The notes beneath the pieces were generated by a model. The model saw only the letters and a program-made list of their open reading frames with translations, was not told the DNA's origin and searched no databases. A stretch of DNA of 64,000 nucleotides from Microtetraspora fusca. Its GTDB lineage: Bacteria; Actinomycetota; Actinomycetes; Streptosporangiales; Streptosporangiaceae. Both the position numbers and the translations under genes were made by a program. This document shows, piece by piece, positions 16,250 to 24,758 of this stretch. The stretch covers positions 1 to 64,000 of the forward strand of contig NZ_BBYK01000058.1 of assembly GCF_001570365.1 (NCBI RefSeq), written 5' to 3'. Every line of letters starts with the position of its first letter. Position 1 is the stretch's first letter.

Positions 16250-17578
16250 ATGTCCGCACCCGCTGATATGACCGCCGGAGCGACCGGCGGCCCGACGCAC
16301 CTCACCCCCCGCACCCGCAATGACGCGGCGGACCGCTCCTGGGCCACGCCCGCGACCGCGACCGCCGGGGAGTCCGCGCCGCGCGAGGAGGCGGGACACC
16401 CGGGAGCACCGGAGGCGCCGTTCCCCGTGTGGGGGCTGCTCGCCCTGTTCACGGCGGCGTTCTCCGCCGTCATGACCGAGCTGCTGCCCGCCGGGCTGCT
16501 GCCGCGGATGAGCGCCGACCTCGGCGTGCCGCAGTCGCGTGTCGGGTACCTGGTGACGGGGTACGCGCTCGCCTCGTTCCTCACCGCCGTCCCGGTCACC
16601 GCGGCGCTGCGCGGCCTGCGCCGCCGTCCGGTGCTCGTCGGCGCGCTCGCCGGGTTCGCGGTCTGCAACGCGGTGACCGCGCTCTCCTCCGCGTACGCGC
16701 TGACCTTCGCCGCGCGGATGCTCGCGGGTGTCATGGGCGGCACGATGTGGGCGATGCTCGCGGGCTACGCCGCCCGCATGGTCCCGGCCCGGCGCCGGGG
16801 CAGGGCCATCGCCGTCGTCCTCGCCGGGATCACCGTCGCGCTCTCGCTGGGGGTTCCGGCGGGTACGGCCGCGGCCGCCGCGTTCGGCTGGCGGGCGGGT
16901 TTCGCCGGGCTGGCCGCCCTGCCGATGCTCCTGATCGCCTGGGTCGCGGCGAAGGTGCCGGACTTCCCCGGCGAGAGGGCCACGGGCGCCGCGCCGCACC
17001 GGGTCGCGGCCGTACCGGGCGTCCGCGCCGTCCTGGCCGTCACCCTGGTCCTGCTGCCGGCCCATCAGGCGATGTACACGTACGTGGCGCCGTTCGCCGC
17101 GCGGGCCGGGGTCGGTGACGCCGGCCTGGTCCTGCTGGTCTTCGGCGTCGCCACGGTGGCGGGGATCTGGGTCGTCGGGGCCCTCGTGGACCGGTTTCTC
17201 CGCCCGGCCCTCCTCGCCTCCCTGGCCCTGGTCGCGGCGGCGATGCTCGTCCTCGGACTGGCGGGCCGTACGCCCCTGGTCGTTCTGGTCGCGGTCGCGG
17301 TGTGGGGAGCGGCGTTCGGCGGCGCGCCGACGCTGCTGCAGACGGCCCTGGTCGACGCGTCCGGACCGGCGAACGCCGACGTCGCGACGTCGCTGCAGAC
17401 CACCGTCTACAACGCCGGGATCGCCGCCGGCTCCCTGGCGGGCGGGGTCGTGCTGGAGGGGGCGGGGGCGGGCGCGCTGCCGTGGACCGCTCTTCCCCTG
17501 CTCCTCGCCGCCCTCGTCATCGTGGCGGCGGGTCGCCGGCACGCCTTCCCCGCGCGCCGTCCCGCCCACTGGCCCTGA
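16250..17578 (+). CDS. MFS transporter, DHA1/AraJ-like efflux pump
   Basis: 442 residues. A hydrophilic N-terminal tail of about 55 residues is followed by 12 predicted membrane helices. Helix 1 (WGLLALFTAAFSAVMTELLP) and the motif-A-like loop RGLRRRPVLVGALAG fit drug/sugar efflux members of the AraJ/Cml type. The divergent MerR gene suggests induction by a toxic or drug-like substrate. The long tail could mean the true start is further in, but no better RBS is obvious. Confidence 0.9.
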   Translation: MSAPADMTAGATGGPTHLTPRTRNDAADRSWATPATATAGESAPREEAGHPGAPEAPFPVWGLLALFTAAFSAVMTELLPAGLLPRMSADLGVPQSRVGYLVTGYALASFLTAVPVTAALRGLRRRPVLVGALAGFAVCNAVTALSSAYALTFAARMLAGVMGGTMWAMLAGYAARMVPARRRGRAIAVVLAGITVALSLGVPAGTAAAAAFGWRAGFAGLAALPMLLIAWVAAKVPDFPGERATGAAPHRVAAVPGVRAVLAVTLVLLPAHQAMYTYVAPFAARAGVGDAGLVLLVFGVATVAGIWVVGALVDRFLRPALLASLALVAAAMLVLGLAGRTPLVVLVAVAVWGAAFGGAPTLLQTALVDASGPANADVATSLQTTVYNAGIAAGSLAGGVVLEGAGAGALPWTALPLLLAALVIVAAGRRHAFPARRPAHWP

Positions 17579-17580
17579 CC

Positions 17581-17676
17581 CACGGCCCGGGCACGAGCGT
17601 CCTGGTCGGCCGGCGCACCGCCGAGGAGGCCATGCGGGTGCTTCGCTTGCATCTGGAGGAGTGTTTCGACCGCTGA
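17581..17676 (+). pseudogene. Possible C-terminal remnant of a GntR-type regulator
   Basis: Right after the MFS stop, a frame ending in TGA 17674 reads RRTAEEAMRVLRLHLEECFD, R. This resembles the last helix of FCD-domain GntR regulators (AMRxLRxHLExxFxR). Only about 30 residues remain and upstream this frame is antisense-like. Low confidence; it could be chance. Confidence 0.3.
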
Positions 17677-17783
17677 AGCATGTAAAGGCGATCCGATCGG
17701 CGGCAGGATGTCCGGAACGGGCGGCCGGCTTCGACGTCCCGGGTGAGAGGCGCCGCGCGGGCGCCGGCCGAGAGGGAGAGACC

Positions 17784-18203
17784 GTGAAATACATGATCAT
17801 GCTGTACGGCTCGCAGCGGGACTACGACGCCCTGTCCGGGAGGCCGGGTGAGCGGCCCGCCTGGACGGCCGAGGACGTCGCGGCGATGCATGCCTTCATG
17901 GAGGCGTGGAACAACGAGCTGGTCGAGTCCGGGGAGTTCGTGGACGCCCGGGGCCTGGCCGCGCCCGTGCACACCAGGCGTGTCGGGCTGCGCGAGGGCG
18001 TCCTCGTGGTGACCGACGGTCCGTACGCCGAGACCGAGGAGGTGCTCGCCGGGTACACGATCGTCGAGTGCGAGAGCTTCGACCGGGCGACCGAGATCGC
18101 CGCCCGCCTGGCGAAGACCCCGCATCCGGAGAACGCCGTCCTCGACCACGAGTGGTACGTGGACGTCCGGCCGCTCGACGGCCGCGAGGAGCCGCAGGAG
18201 TGA
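17784..18203 (+). CDS. DGPF-domain (YciI-like) protein paired with ECF42 sigma factor
   Basis: 139 residues from GTG 17784, with AGAGGGAGAG upstream. The family signature VTDGPYAETEEVLAGYTIVE sits near residue 75-95 and the N-terminus is the typical KYMIMLYGS. DGPF proteins are small dimeric ferredoxin-like-fold proteins that accompany ECF42 sigma genes; their exact role is unknown, though they are common targets of the partner sigma factor. The stop overlaps the sigma start (GTGA), so the two are coupled. Confidence 0.9.
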   Translation: MKYMIMLYGSQRDYDALSGRPGERPAWTAEDVAAMHAFMEAWNNELVESGEFVDARGLAAPVHTRRVGLREGVLVVTDGPYAETEEVLAGYTIVECESFDRATEIAARLAKTPHPENAVLDHEWYVDVRPLDGREEPQE

Positions 18204-19456
18204 CCTCCGCCCCGCAGGGCGGCGACGTCGAGGATCTGCTGCGCGAGCTGGCGCCGCGGGTCCTCGGCGCGCTGGTGCGGCGTTATGGGCATTTCGACAC
18301 GGCCGAGGACGCGGCGCAGGAGGCGCTGCTCGCCGCCGCGCTGCGCTGGCCGCAGGACGGCGTCCCCGACCATCCGCTCGGCTGGCTGGTCGCGGTGGCC
18401 GCGCGCCGCCTGACCGACCTGCTGCGCGCCGAGCAGGCCCGGCGACGCCGCGAGGACACGGTCGCCGCGTGGGCGCTGGCGGATCGGTGGCCGGCGGACG
18501 CCGCCGATCGGCCGGCCGCGGACTCCGACGACTCGCTGATCGTGCTGTTCATGTGCTGCCACCCGTCGCTGTCGCCAGCGTCGCAGATCGCGCTGACCCT
18601 GCGCGCGGTCGGCGGCCTGACCACAGCGGAGATCGCCCGGGCGTTCCTCGTGCCGGAGGCGACCATGACCCGGCGCATCACCCGGGCCAAGCAGCGGATC
18701 AAGGAGAGCGGCGTCCCCTTCCGGCTGCCCTCGGGGCCCGAGCGCGCCGAACGACTCGGTGCGGTGCTGCACGTGCTGTATCTGATCTTCAACGAGGGGT
18801 ACGCGGCCACGTCGGGGCCGAGCCTGCAGCGGGTCGAGCTGGCGGAGGAGGCGATCCGGCTGGCCCGCATGGTCCACCGGCTGCTGCCGGAGGACGGCGA
18901 GGTGACGGGATTGCTGGCGCTCATGCTGCTCACCCACGCCCGGCGGGCGGCGCGTACCGGCCTGGACGGCGCCCTGATCCCGATGGCGGAGCAGGACCGC
19001 GGCCGGTGGGACGCCGACTGCGTCGCCGAGGGCGTGGCGCTCATCAGCGAGGCGCTGCCGCGCGGGGACGCCGGGCCGTACCAGGTGCAGGCGGCGATCG
19101 CCGCGCTGCACGACGAGGCGCCGAGCGCGGAGGAGACCGACTGGCCGCAGATCGCGGCGCTGTACGAGGTGTTGCTGCGGATCTCCGACAACCCTGTGGT
19201 GGCGCTGAACCACGCGGTCGCGGTGGCGATGGCCCGCGGCGCGCGGGCGGGGCTCGACCTGCTCGACGCGCTGGCGGCGGACGAGCGGATCGCCGGAAAC
19301 CACCGGCTGTACGCGGTGCGGGGCCACCTGCTGGAGAGCGCCGGTGAGAAGGCGGCGGCGCGTGCGGCCTATCTGGAGGCCGCGCGGCGGACCACGAGCT
19401 TCCCCCGGCAGCGGTATCTGCACGGCAGGGCGGCCCGCCTGGCGGACGAGGACTGA
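18200..19456 (+). CDS. ECF42-group sigma factor with TPR-like C-terminal extension
   Basis: 418 residues from GTG 18200. Sigma region 2 is LVRRYGHFDTAEDAAQEALL with LGWLVAVAARRLTDLLR; region 4 is LTTAEIARAFLVPEATMTRR. The roughly 240-residue extension (FNEGYAATSGPSLQRVELAE, VTGLLALMLLTHARRAARTG, ALYEVLLRISDNPVVALNHA) is the conserved ECF42 tail needed for activity in studied members. There is no anti-sigma gene; regulation is thought to run through the tail. A second full DGPF/ECF42 pair lies at 21031..22657. Confidence 0.94.
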   Translation: MTSAPQGGDVEDLLRELAPRVLGALVRRYGHFDTAEDAAQEALLAAALRWPQDGVPDHPLGWLVAVAARRLTDLLRAEQARRRREDTVAAWALADRWPADAADRPAADSDDSLIVLFMCCHPSLSPASQIALTLRAVGGLTTAEIARAFLVPEATMTRRITRAKQRIKESGVPFRLPSGPERAERLGAVLHVLYLIFNEGYAATSGPSLQRVELAEEAIRLARMVHRLLPEDGEVTGLLALMLLTHARRAARTGLDGALIPMAEQDRGRWDADCVAEGVALISEALPRGDAGPYQVQAAIAALHDEAPSAEETDWPQIAALYEVLLRISDNPVVALNHAVAVAMARGARAGLDLLDALAADERIAGNHRLYAVRGHLLESAGEKAAARAAYLEAARRTTSFPRQRYLHGRAARLADED

Positions 19457-19499
19457 GCGCCGCCCGTCAGGCGTGGGCGGTGAGGTGCTCGGCGAGAAA

Positions 19500-19523
19500 G
19501 GTGCCGTCATCGGTGACGGCACC
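19500..19523. terminator. 10-bp stem hairpin between convergent genes
   Basis: GGTGCCGTCA, loop TCGG, TGACGGCACC: a perfect stem with a UNCG-like tetraloop, 44 bp after the sigma stop and 16 bp beyond the permease stop. A bidirectional terminator for the convergent ECF42 and permease genes is the simplest reading. No T tract, as is usual in high-GC actinomycetes. Confidence 0.75.
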
Positions 19524-19538
19524 AGGACATCCTTCGGA

Positions 19539-20825
19539 CTACCCGCCTTGCCGGTCTGACGCCCAACGGCGCAGGCCGTAGGCGGCGGCTCCGACGGCCA
19601 GGACGACCGCTCCGGCGACCACCGACGAGAGCGGCAGGGCGAAGGCCAGGATCAGGCAGCCGGCCAGGCCGAGTACGGGCACGGCCCGCCGGTGAGGGCC
19701 TCCGGCCGGGGTGAGCGTCGCCGCGCTGGCGTTGGCGATGGCGTAGTAGACGAGCACGCCGAAGGAGGAGAAGCCGATCGCGCCGCGCAGGTCCGCCGTG
19801 GCCGCCACCACGGCCACGACCGCGCCCACCGCCAGCTCTGCGTGGTGTGGCACGCCGAACCGCGGGTGGACGGCGGCGAGGGCGCGGGGCAGGTGGCGGT
19901 CGCGGGCCATGGCCAGCGTCGTACGGGAGACCCCCAGGATCAGCGCGAGCAACGAGCCGGTCGCGGCGACCGCCGCGCCGACGCGTACCAGGGGCGCCAG
20001 GCCGGGCAGCCCGGCGGCGCGGGCGACCTCGGTCAGCGGGGCGGCCGCCTGGCCGACTCCGTCGGCGCCCAGCACGCTCAGCGCCGCCACCGCGACGGCC
20101 GCGTAGACCACCAGGGTGATGCCCAGCGCCAGCGGGACGGCGCGGGGGATCGTGCGCGCGGGGTCGCGGACCTCCTCCCCGAGCGTGGCGATGCGCGCGT
20201 ACCCGGCGAACGCGAAGAACAGCAGGCCCGCCGCCTGCAGCACCCCGCCGGCAGAGGCGCCCGGGCCGATGCCGAGCCGGGACGCGTCCGACGCGCCGGA
20301 GGTCAGGGCGGCGACCACCACGGCGGTCAGCACCGTGAGGACGACGGCGACGATGACGCGGGTGAGCCAGGCGGACCTGTGCACCCCGACGTAGTTCACG
20401 GCGGTCAACGCGACCACGGCGGCCACGGCCACCGCGTGCGCCTGCTCGGGCCAGACGTAGTAGCCGACGGTCAGGGCCATCGCCGCGCACGAGGCGGTCT
20501 TGCCGACCACGAACCCCCAGCCCGCCAGGTATCCCCAGAACTCCCCCAGGCGTTCGCGGCCGTAGACGTAGGTGCCGCCGGAGGCCGGGTAGCGGGCCGC
20601 GAGCCGGGCCGAGGACGTGGCGTTGCAGTAGGCGACCACCGCGGCCAGGGCCAGCCCGAGCAGCAGCGCGGATCCGGCCGCGCGCGCGGCCGGGGAGAGG
20701 GCGGCGAAGATCCCCGCGCCGATCATGGAGCCGAGGCCGATCACCACGGCGTCGAAGAGCCCGAGGCGGCGTCGCAGCTCGTCCGGGACCGCGGTGGTGG
20801 TCGTCGCCTTGCCCAATCGGCTCAC
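19539..20825 (-). CDS. APC-superfamily amino acid permease
   Basis: 428 residues from GTG 20825, about 12 membrane helices. The APC signature is at helix 1 (LFDAVVIGLGSMIGAGIFAA), with ASGGTYVYGRERLGEFWGYL in helix 3 and GYARIATLGEEVRDPARTIP after helix 6. It probably carries an amino acid or amine by proton symport or antiport. It stands alone on the minus strand between the two ECF42 modules, which may or may not regulate it. Confidence 0.92.
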   Translation of the reverse strand: MSRLGKATTTTAVPDELRRRLGLFDAVVIGLGSMIGAGIFAALSPAARAAGSALLLGLALAAVVAYCNATSSARLAARYPASGGTYVYGRERLGEFWGYLAGWGFVVGKTASCAAMALTVGYYVWPEQAHAVAVAAVVALTAVNYVGVHRSAWLTRVIVAVVLTVLTAVVVAALTSGASDASRLGIGPGASAGGVLQAAGLLFFAFAGYARIATLGEEVRDPARTIPRAVPLALGITLVVYAAVAVAALSVLGADGVGQAAAPLTEVARAAGLPGLAPLVRVGAAVAATGSLLALILGVSRTTLAMARDRHLPRALAAVHPRFGVPHHAELAVGAVVAVVAATADLRGAIGFSSFGVLVYYAIANASAATLTPAGGPHRRAVPVLGLAGCLILAFALPLSSVVAGAVVLAVGAAAYGLRRWASDRQGG

Positions 20826-21030
20826 CCTTCTGCGCGGCGCGGCCCTTACCCCGTCACCGTACGCGAAACGGTCAGACCCTCACGCCCCAGGTCGAGGTCG
20901 CCGAAGGCGGTCTCAAGAGAATTACCTGGGGCATGTCCATCTGGCGGTGTCCCGTTCGTAGTGATGGCATGCGGCGATCCCGCCGCGCGACGAGACAGAC
21001 GAGACAGACGGAACACCGAGGGAGCCGATC

Positions 21031-21381
21031 ATGAAATACATGCTGCTGATCTACGCGGGCGCGGCCGACGAGAACGGCGGGGCCGACGAGGGCCTCTTCG
21101 AGGACTGGATGGCCTACGACAAGGAGGTGAAGGACGCGGGGATCTTCGTTTCCGGGGAGTCCCTGGCGGACCTGGTCACCGCCACGACGGTGCGCGTCGA
21201 CCCGGACGGCGAGCGGACCGTGACGGACGGGCCGTTCGCCGAGACGCGCGAGCTGCTCGGCGGGTTCTACGTCATCGACGTGCCGGACCTCGACGCCGCG
21301 CTCGACTGGGCGGCCCGCTGCCCCGGCGCTCGCGGTAGCGGCGCGATGGTGGTGCGGCCGGTCGCCGACTTCGGGGTCTGA
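21031..21381 (+). CDS. DGPF-domain (YciI-like) protein, second copy
   Basis: 116 residues, MKYMLLIYAG at the start and VTDGPFAETRELLGGFYVID as the signature. It is related to the protein at 17784 but shorter and diverged. GAGGGAGCC precedes the ATG. It is followed after 22 bp by a second ECF42 gene; the gap is filled by a 10-bp triplicate repeat that begins over this stop codon. Confidence 0.92.
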   Translation: MKYMLLIYAGAADENGGADEGLFEDWMAYDKEVKDAGIFVSGESLADLVTATTVRVDPDGERTVTDGPFAETRELLGGFYVIDVPDLDAALDWAARCPGARGSGAMVVRPVADFGV

Positions 21382-21401
21382 CGGGGTCTGATGGGGTCTG
21401 A
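21372..21401. repeat. Three tandem 10-bp repeats at the gene junction
   Basis: CGGGGTCTGA, CGGGGTCTGA, TGGGGTCTGA, covering the stop codon of the DGPF gene and ending 2 bp before the sigma start codon. Copy-number change would alter the spacing between the two genes, and with it translational coupling. Confidence 0.8.
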
Positions 21402-21403
21402 TT

Positions 21404-22657
21404 GTGAGTGACGAGCGGGCGGGCGGCGTGGCGTCGGTGGAGGCGGTGTTCCGCGAGGAGCACGGCCGGCTGCTGGCCGCGCTCGTCCGCCGCTTCGGTG
21501 ACCTGGACCTGGCCGAAGAGGTCGCGTCGGAGGCGATCGAGGCGGCGTTGGCGCGCTGGCCGGTGGACGGCGTTCCGCCGAAGCCCGGAGCCTGGTTGAT
21601 GACCACGGCGCGGCGCAGGGCGGTCGATCGGCTGCGGCGCGACCAGGCTTTCGCCGCGCGGCTGGCGGTGCTGCGGGTGGAGGCGGAGCGGGCGGAGCCC
21701 GCGCCGGCCGCGGACGTGGACGGCGGTCTGCCGGACGAGCGGCTGCAGTTGTTCTTCACCTGCGCCCACCCCGCGCTCGCCGCCGAGGACCGGGGGGCGC
21801 TGATGCTGCGCTGCCTGGCCGGGCTGTCCACGCCGGAGGTCGCGCGGGCCTTCCTGGTGCCCGCCGAGACGATGGCCAAGCGGATCACCCGCGCGAAGAA
21901 GAAGATCCGCGCTGCCCGGATCCCGTTCCGGGCGCCCGGCGCGGACGAGTTGCCGGGGCGGCTGCCGGGCGTGCTGCAAGTGGTGTATTCGATCTTCACG
22001 GAGGGGTACGCGGCCAGCTCGGGCCCGCGTCTGCAGCGGCTCGACCTCGCCGAGGAAGCGATCCGCCTCGGGCGCATCCTGCGCCGTCTGCTGCCCGCCG
22101 AGCGGGAGGTCGCCGGGCTGCTCGCGCTGATGTTGCTGGTCCACGCCCGGCGGGACGCGCGCAGCGGCCCGGACGGCGAGATGGTCCTGCTGGCCGATCA
22201 GGACCGTGGCCGGTGGGACCGCGCGATGATCGAGGAAGGCCGTGACCTGGTGACCGTCGCGTTGACCGGCGCGCCGCCGGGCCCCTACGGGGTGCAGGCC
22301 GCGATCGCCGCCCTGCATGACGAGGCCGCCGGCCTCGACACGACCGACTGGCCGCAGATCGTGGCACTCTACGACGTGCTGCTCGCCCTCGCCCCCTCTC
22401 CGATCGTCACGCTGAACCGGGCCGTGGCGGTGGCGATGCGCGACGGCCCGGAGGCCGGCCTGGCGCTGCTGGACGAGCTGGCCGACGAGCCGCGGCTGCG
22501 CGGCTACCACCCCTACCCCGCGGCGCGGGCGGACCTGCTGAGCCGGCTCGGCCGATTCTCCGAGGCCGCGGTGGCCTACCGTGAGGCCCTCGAACTGGCG
22601 GGCACCGAACCCGAACGCGCGTACCTCCGGCGGAGGCTGGACGCGATCGAGGAGTAG
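21404..22657 (+). CDS. ECF42-group sigma factor, second copy
   Basis: 417 residues from GTG 21404. Region 2 is LVRRFGDLDLAEEVASEAIE with GAWLMTTARRRAVDRLRRDQ; region 4 is LSTPEVARAFLVPAETMAKR; the extension includes FTEGYAASSGPRLQRLDLAE and PSPIVTLNRAVAVAMRDGPE. It is clearly homologous to the factor at 18200 yet diverged across its length, so the pair looks like old paralogues rather than a recent duplication. Its targets are unknown; the upstream DGPF gene is the expected one. Confidence 0.94.
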   Translation: MSDERAGGVASVEAVFREEHGRLLAALVRRFGDLDLAEEVASEAIEAALARWPVDGVPPKPGAWLMTTARRRAVDRLRRDQAFAARLAVLRVEAERAEPAPAADVDGGLPDERLQLFFTCAHPALAAEDRGALMLRCLAGLSTPEVARAFLVPAETMAKRITRAKKKIRAARIPFRAPGADELPGRLPGVLQVVYSIFTEGYAASSGPRLQRLDLAEEAIRLGRILRRLLPAEREVAGLLALMLLVHARRDARSGPDGEMVLLADQDRGRWDRAMIEEGRDLVTVALTGAPPGPYGVQAAIAALHDEAAGLDTTDWPQIVALYDVLLALAPSPIVTLNRAVAVAMRDGPEAGLALLDELADEPRLRGYHPYPAARADLLSRLGRFSEAAVAYREALELAGTEPERAYLRRRLDAIEE

Positions 22658-22704
22658 CCGGCCCCGCGGACCCGGGACAACGGCGAGGGGAACGCGAGAT
22701 GAAC

Positions 22705-22733
22705 GTTAGGAACCTTTCCTAACCTTCTTGACA
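22705..22733 (+). promoter_or_regulatory. 19-bp perfect dyad followed by a -35 element
   Basis: GTTAGGAA-CCT-TTCCTAAC at 22705-22723, then a consensus TTGACA at 22728-22733. The dyad is strongly AT-skewed and sits just upstream of the -35, where a ROK/LacI/GntR-type regulator of a carbohydrate-active secreted protein could act. It lies 211-239 bp before the GTG of the metallophosphatase gene. Confidence 0.7.
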
Positions 22734-22943
22734 CGTGCTCGCGGCGCTTGCCACCATGCCGGAGTAAGCGGCTTGGCGCGGCGTTCCCGGCGGTCCTAGG
22801 CATTCCGGCGGACGTGACGCGCTCAGAAAGATCTGCCCCGGCCGTTCCGGGACGGTCCCGCCCCGGGGTCGCCAGGCCCAGGAGCCCGTCCCATGGTCCG
22901 TCCACGTGGTCCGTCATGGTCGCTCACCCCCCAGGAGACAGCC

Positions 22944-24758
22944 GTGTCCCTGCCTCTTCCCGACCCTCTCCCCCTCTCCCCGCCGCGTTCCCGGGCCGGA
23001 CGGCGCGCCCGCCTCGGCGTGATCGCCGCCGTCCTGGCCCTGCTCGCCGGACTGTTCACGGCCGCCGACCGCGCCGACGCCGCCGAGACCCTGCTGTCGC
23101 AGGGCAAGCCGGCCACCGCGTCGTCGGTCGAGTCCTCCTCCTACGCCGCGTCGTACGCCGTGGACGGCGACACCACCTCCACCCGGTGGGCCTCGGCCGA
23201 GGGCCACGACCCGGAGTGGATCGCCGTCGACCTTGGCCGTACGTACTCGATCTCCCGGGTCAAGCTGTCCTGGGAGGCCGCCTACGCCGCCGCGTACCAG
23301 GTGCAGACGTCCGCGGACGGCGCGAACTGGACCACCATCCACACGACCACGCAGGGCGACGGCGGCGTCGACGACCGGACCGGACTGTCGGGGAGCGGCC
23401 GCTACGTCCGGGTGCTGGGCACCGCGCGCGGCACCTCCTACGGCTACTCGCTGTACGAGGTCCAGGTGTACGGCGACGCGGGGGCGTCGCCGAGTCCGTC
23501 GCCGAGCGTGACCCCGACCGGCGGGGCGGTCGACTACCAGGCCGAGGACGCCACCCTCTCCCAGGCCTCGACGGCGACCAACCACACCGGATACACCGGG
23601 ACCGGCTTCGTCGACTACGCGGCCGTCACCGGCGGGTACGTCGAGTGGACGGTCGCCGCCGGCGCGGGCGGCACCGCGACCCTGTCCTTCCGGTACGCCA
23701 ACGGCACGACCGCCGACCGGCCCCTGGACATCGCGGTCAACGGCGCGGTCGTCGCCCGCCCGGCCTTCCCGTCGACCGGGAGCTGGAACACCTGGGCGAC
23801 GGTGAACGTCGTCGCGGCGCTGCCCGCGGGATCGGTCAAGGTCAGGGCCACCGCGGCGAACACGGTCGACGGCCCGAACCTGGACAAGCTGACCGTGACG
23901 CCGGGCGGGACCGCTTCTCCCTCCCCTTCGCCGTCGGCGTCGCCGTCCCCCGGCGCGGGTGCGTTCACGGTGGTGGCGGCGGGCGACATCGCGGCGCAGT
24001 GCACGGCGAGCTCCGGTTCCTGCGCCCACCCCAAGACGGCCGCCCAGGTCCAGGCGATCAACCCGGAGTTCGTCGTCACGATGGGTGACAACCAGTACGA
24101 CGACGGCACGATCAACGACTACCGGAAGTACTACGACACCACCTGGGGCAAGTTCAAGGACAGGACCCGTCCCACGGCGGGCAACCACGAGAGCTACGAC
24201 CCGGCCGGGTTCGAGGCCGGCTACAAGTCCTACTTCGGGGCGATCGCGTTCCCGAACGGCAGGAGCTGGTACAGCTTCGACCGGGGCAACTGGCACTTCA
24301 TCGCCCTGGACTCCAACATCTTCGACCAGACCGCGCAGATCAATTGGCTCAAGGCCGACCTCGCCGCCACCACCAAGGGCTGCGTCGCCGCGTACTGGCA
24401 CCACCCGCTGTTCAGCTCGGGCGAGCACGGCAACGACCCGGTGAGCCGGCCTGTCTGGCAGATCCTCTACGACGCCGGGGCCGACCTGGTGCTCAACGGC
24501 CACGACCACCACTACGAGCGGTTCGGCCCGCAGAACCCCGCGGGCAAGGCCGACCCGAACGGCCTGGTCGAGCTGCTCGGCGGCATGGGCGGCGCCGACC
24601 CGTACAAGATCGAGAACGTCCAGCCCAACAGCCAGTTCCGGCTCAGCGGCACGTACGGCGTGGTGAAGCTGACGTTCACCGACAGCACCTTCTCCTGGCA
24701 GCTCGTCGGCACCGACGGGAAGGTGAAGGACACCAGCCCGACCTACGCCTGCCACTGA
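22944..24758 (+). CDS. Secreted metallophosphatase with F5/8 type C and CBM35/CBM6-like domains
   Basis: 604 residues from GTG 22944 with AGGAG seven nt upstream. The signal peptide has an Arg-rich n-region and LGVIAAVLALLAGLFTAADR, then ADA. An F5/8 type C domain follows (TASSVESSSYAASYAVDGDT), then a Ser-Pro linker, a CBM35/6-like domain (VDYQAEDATLSQASTATNHT), another Ser-Pro linker, and a purple-acid-phosphatase-like catalytic domain. Metal motifs are VVAAGDIA, VVTMGDNQYDD, TAGNHES, AYWHHPLFSSGEHG and LVLNGHDHHYERF. It probably binds extracellular polysaccharide and releases phosphate from esters. It opens a three-gene coupled unit. Confidence 0.92.
   Translation: MSLPLPDPLPLSPPRSRAGRRARLGVIAAVLALLAGLFTAADRADAAETLLSQGKPATASSVESSSYAASYAVDGDTTSTRWASAEGHDPEWIAVDLGRTYSISRVKLSWEAAYAAAYQVQTSADGANWTTIHTTTQGDGGVDDRTGLSGSGRYVRVLGTARGTSYGYSLYEVQVYGDAGASPSPSPSVTPTGGAVDYQAEDATLSQASTATNHTGYTGTGFVDYAAVTGGYVEWTVAAGAGGTATLSFRYANGTTADRPLDIAVNGAVVARPAFPSTGSWNTWATVNVVAALPAGSVKVRATAANTVDGPNLDKLTVTPGGTASPSPSPSASPSPGAGAFTVVAAGDIAAQCTASSGSCAHPKTAAQVQAINPEFVVTMGDNQYDDGTINDYRKYYDTTWGKFKDRTRPTAGNHESYDPAGFEAGYKSYFGAIAFPNGRSWYSFDRGNWHFIALDSNIFDQTAQINWLKADLAATTKGCVAAYWHHPLFSSGEHGNDPVSRPVWQILYDAGADLVLNGHDHHYERFGPQNPAGKADPNGLVELLGGMGGADPYKIENVQPNSQFRLSGTYGVVKLTFTDSTFSWQLVGTDGKVKDTSPTYACH

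Noticed and set aside
12605-17800. A 1731-codon open frame on the minus strand
   Set aside because: It runs antisense to the molybdenum hydroxylase, cupin, and MFS genes with no protein-like pattern except for the short SDR remnant near 15400; high GC removes stop codons. Only the SDR tail is kept.
19465-19535. Minus-strand FLAEHLTAHA tail resembling a hydrolase C-terminus after the ECF42 gene
   Set aside because: Only about 15-20 residues, and the sequence is dominated by the terminator hairpin.
17709-20953. TGTCC motifs about 75-83 bp upstream of both DGPF genes as a shared ECF42 -35
   Set aside because: The sequences following at the -10 distance do not match each other, so a common promoter cannot be supported.
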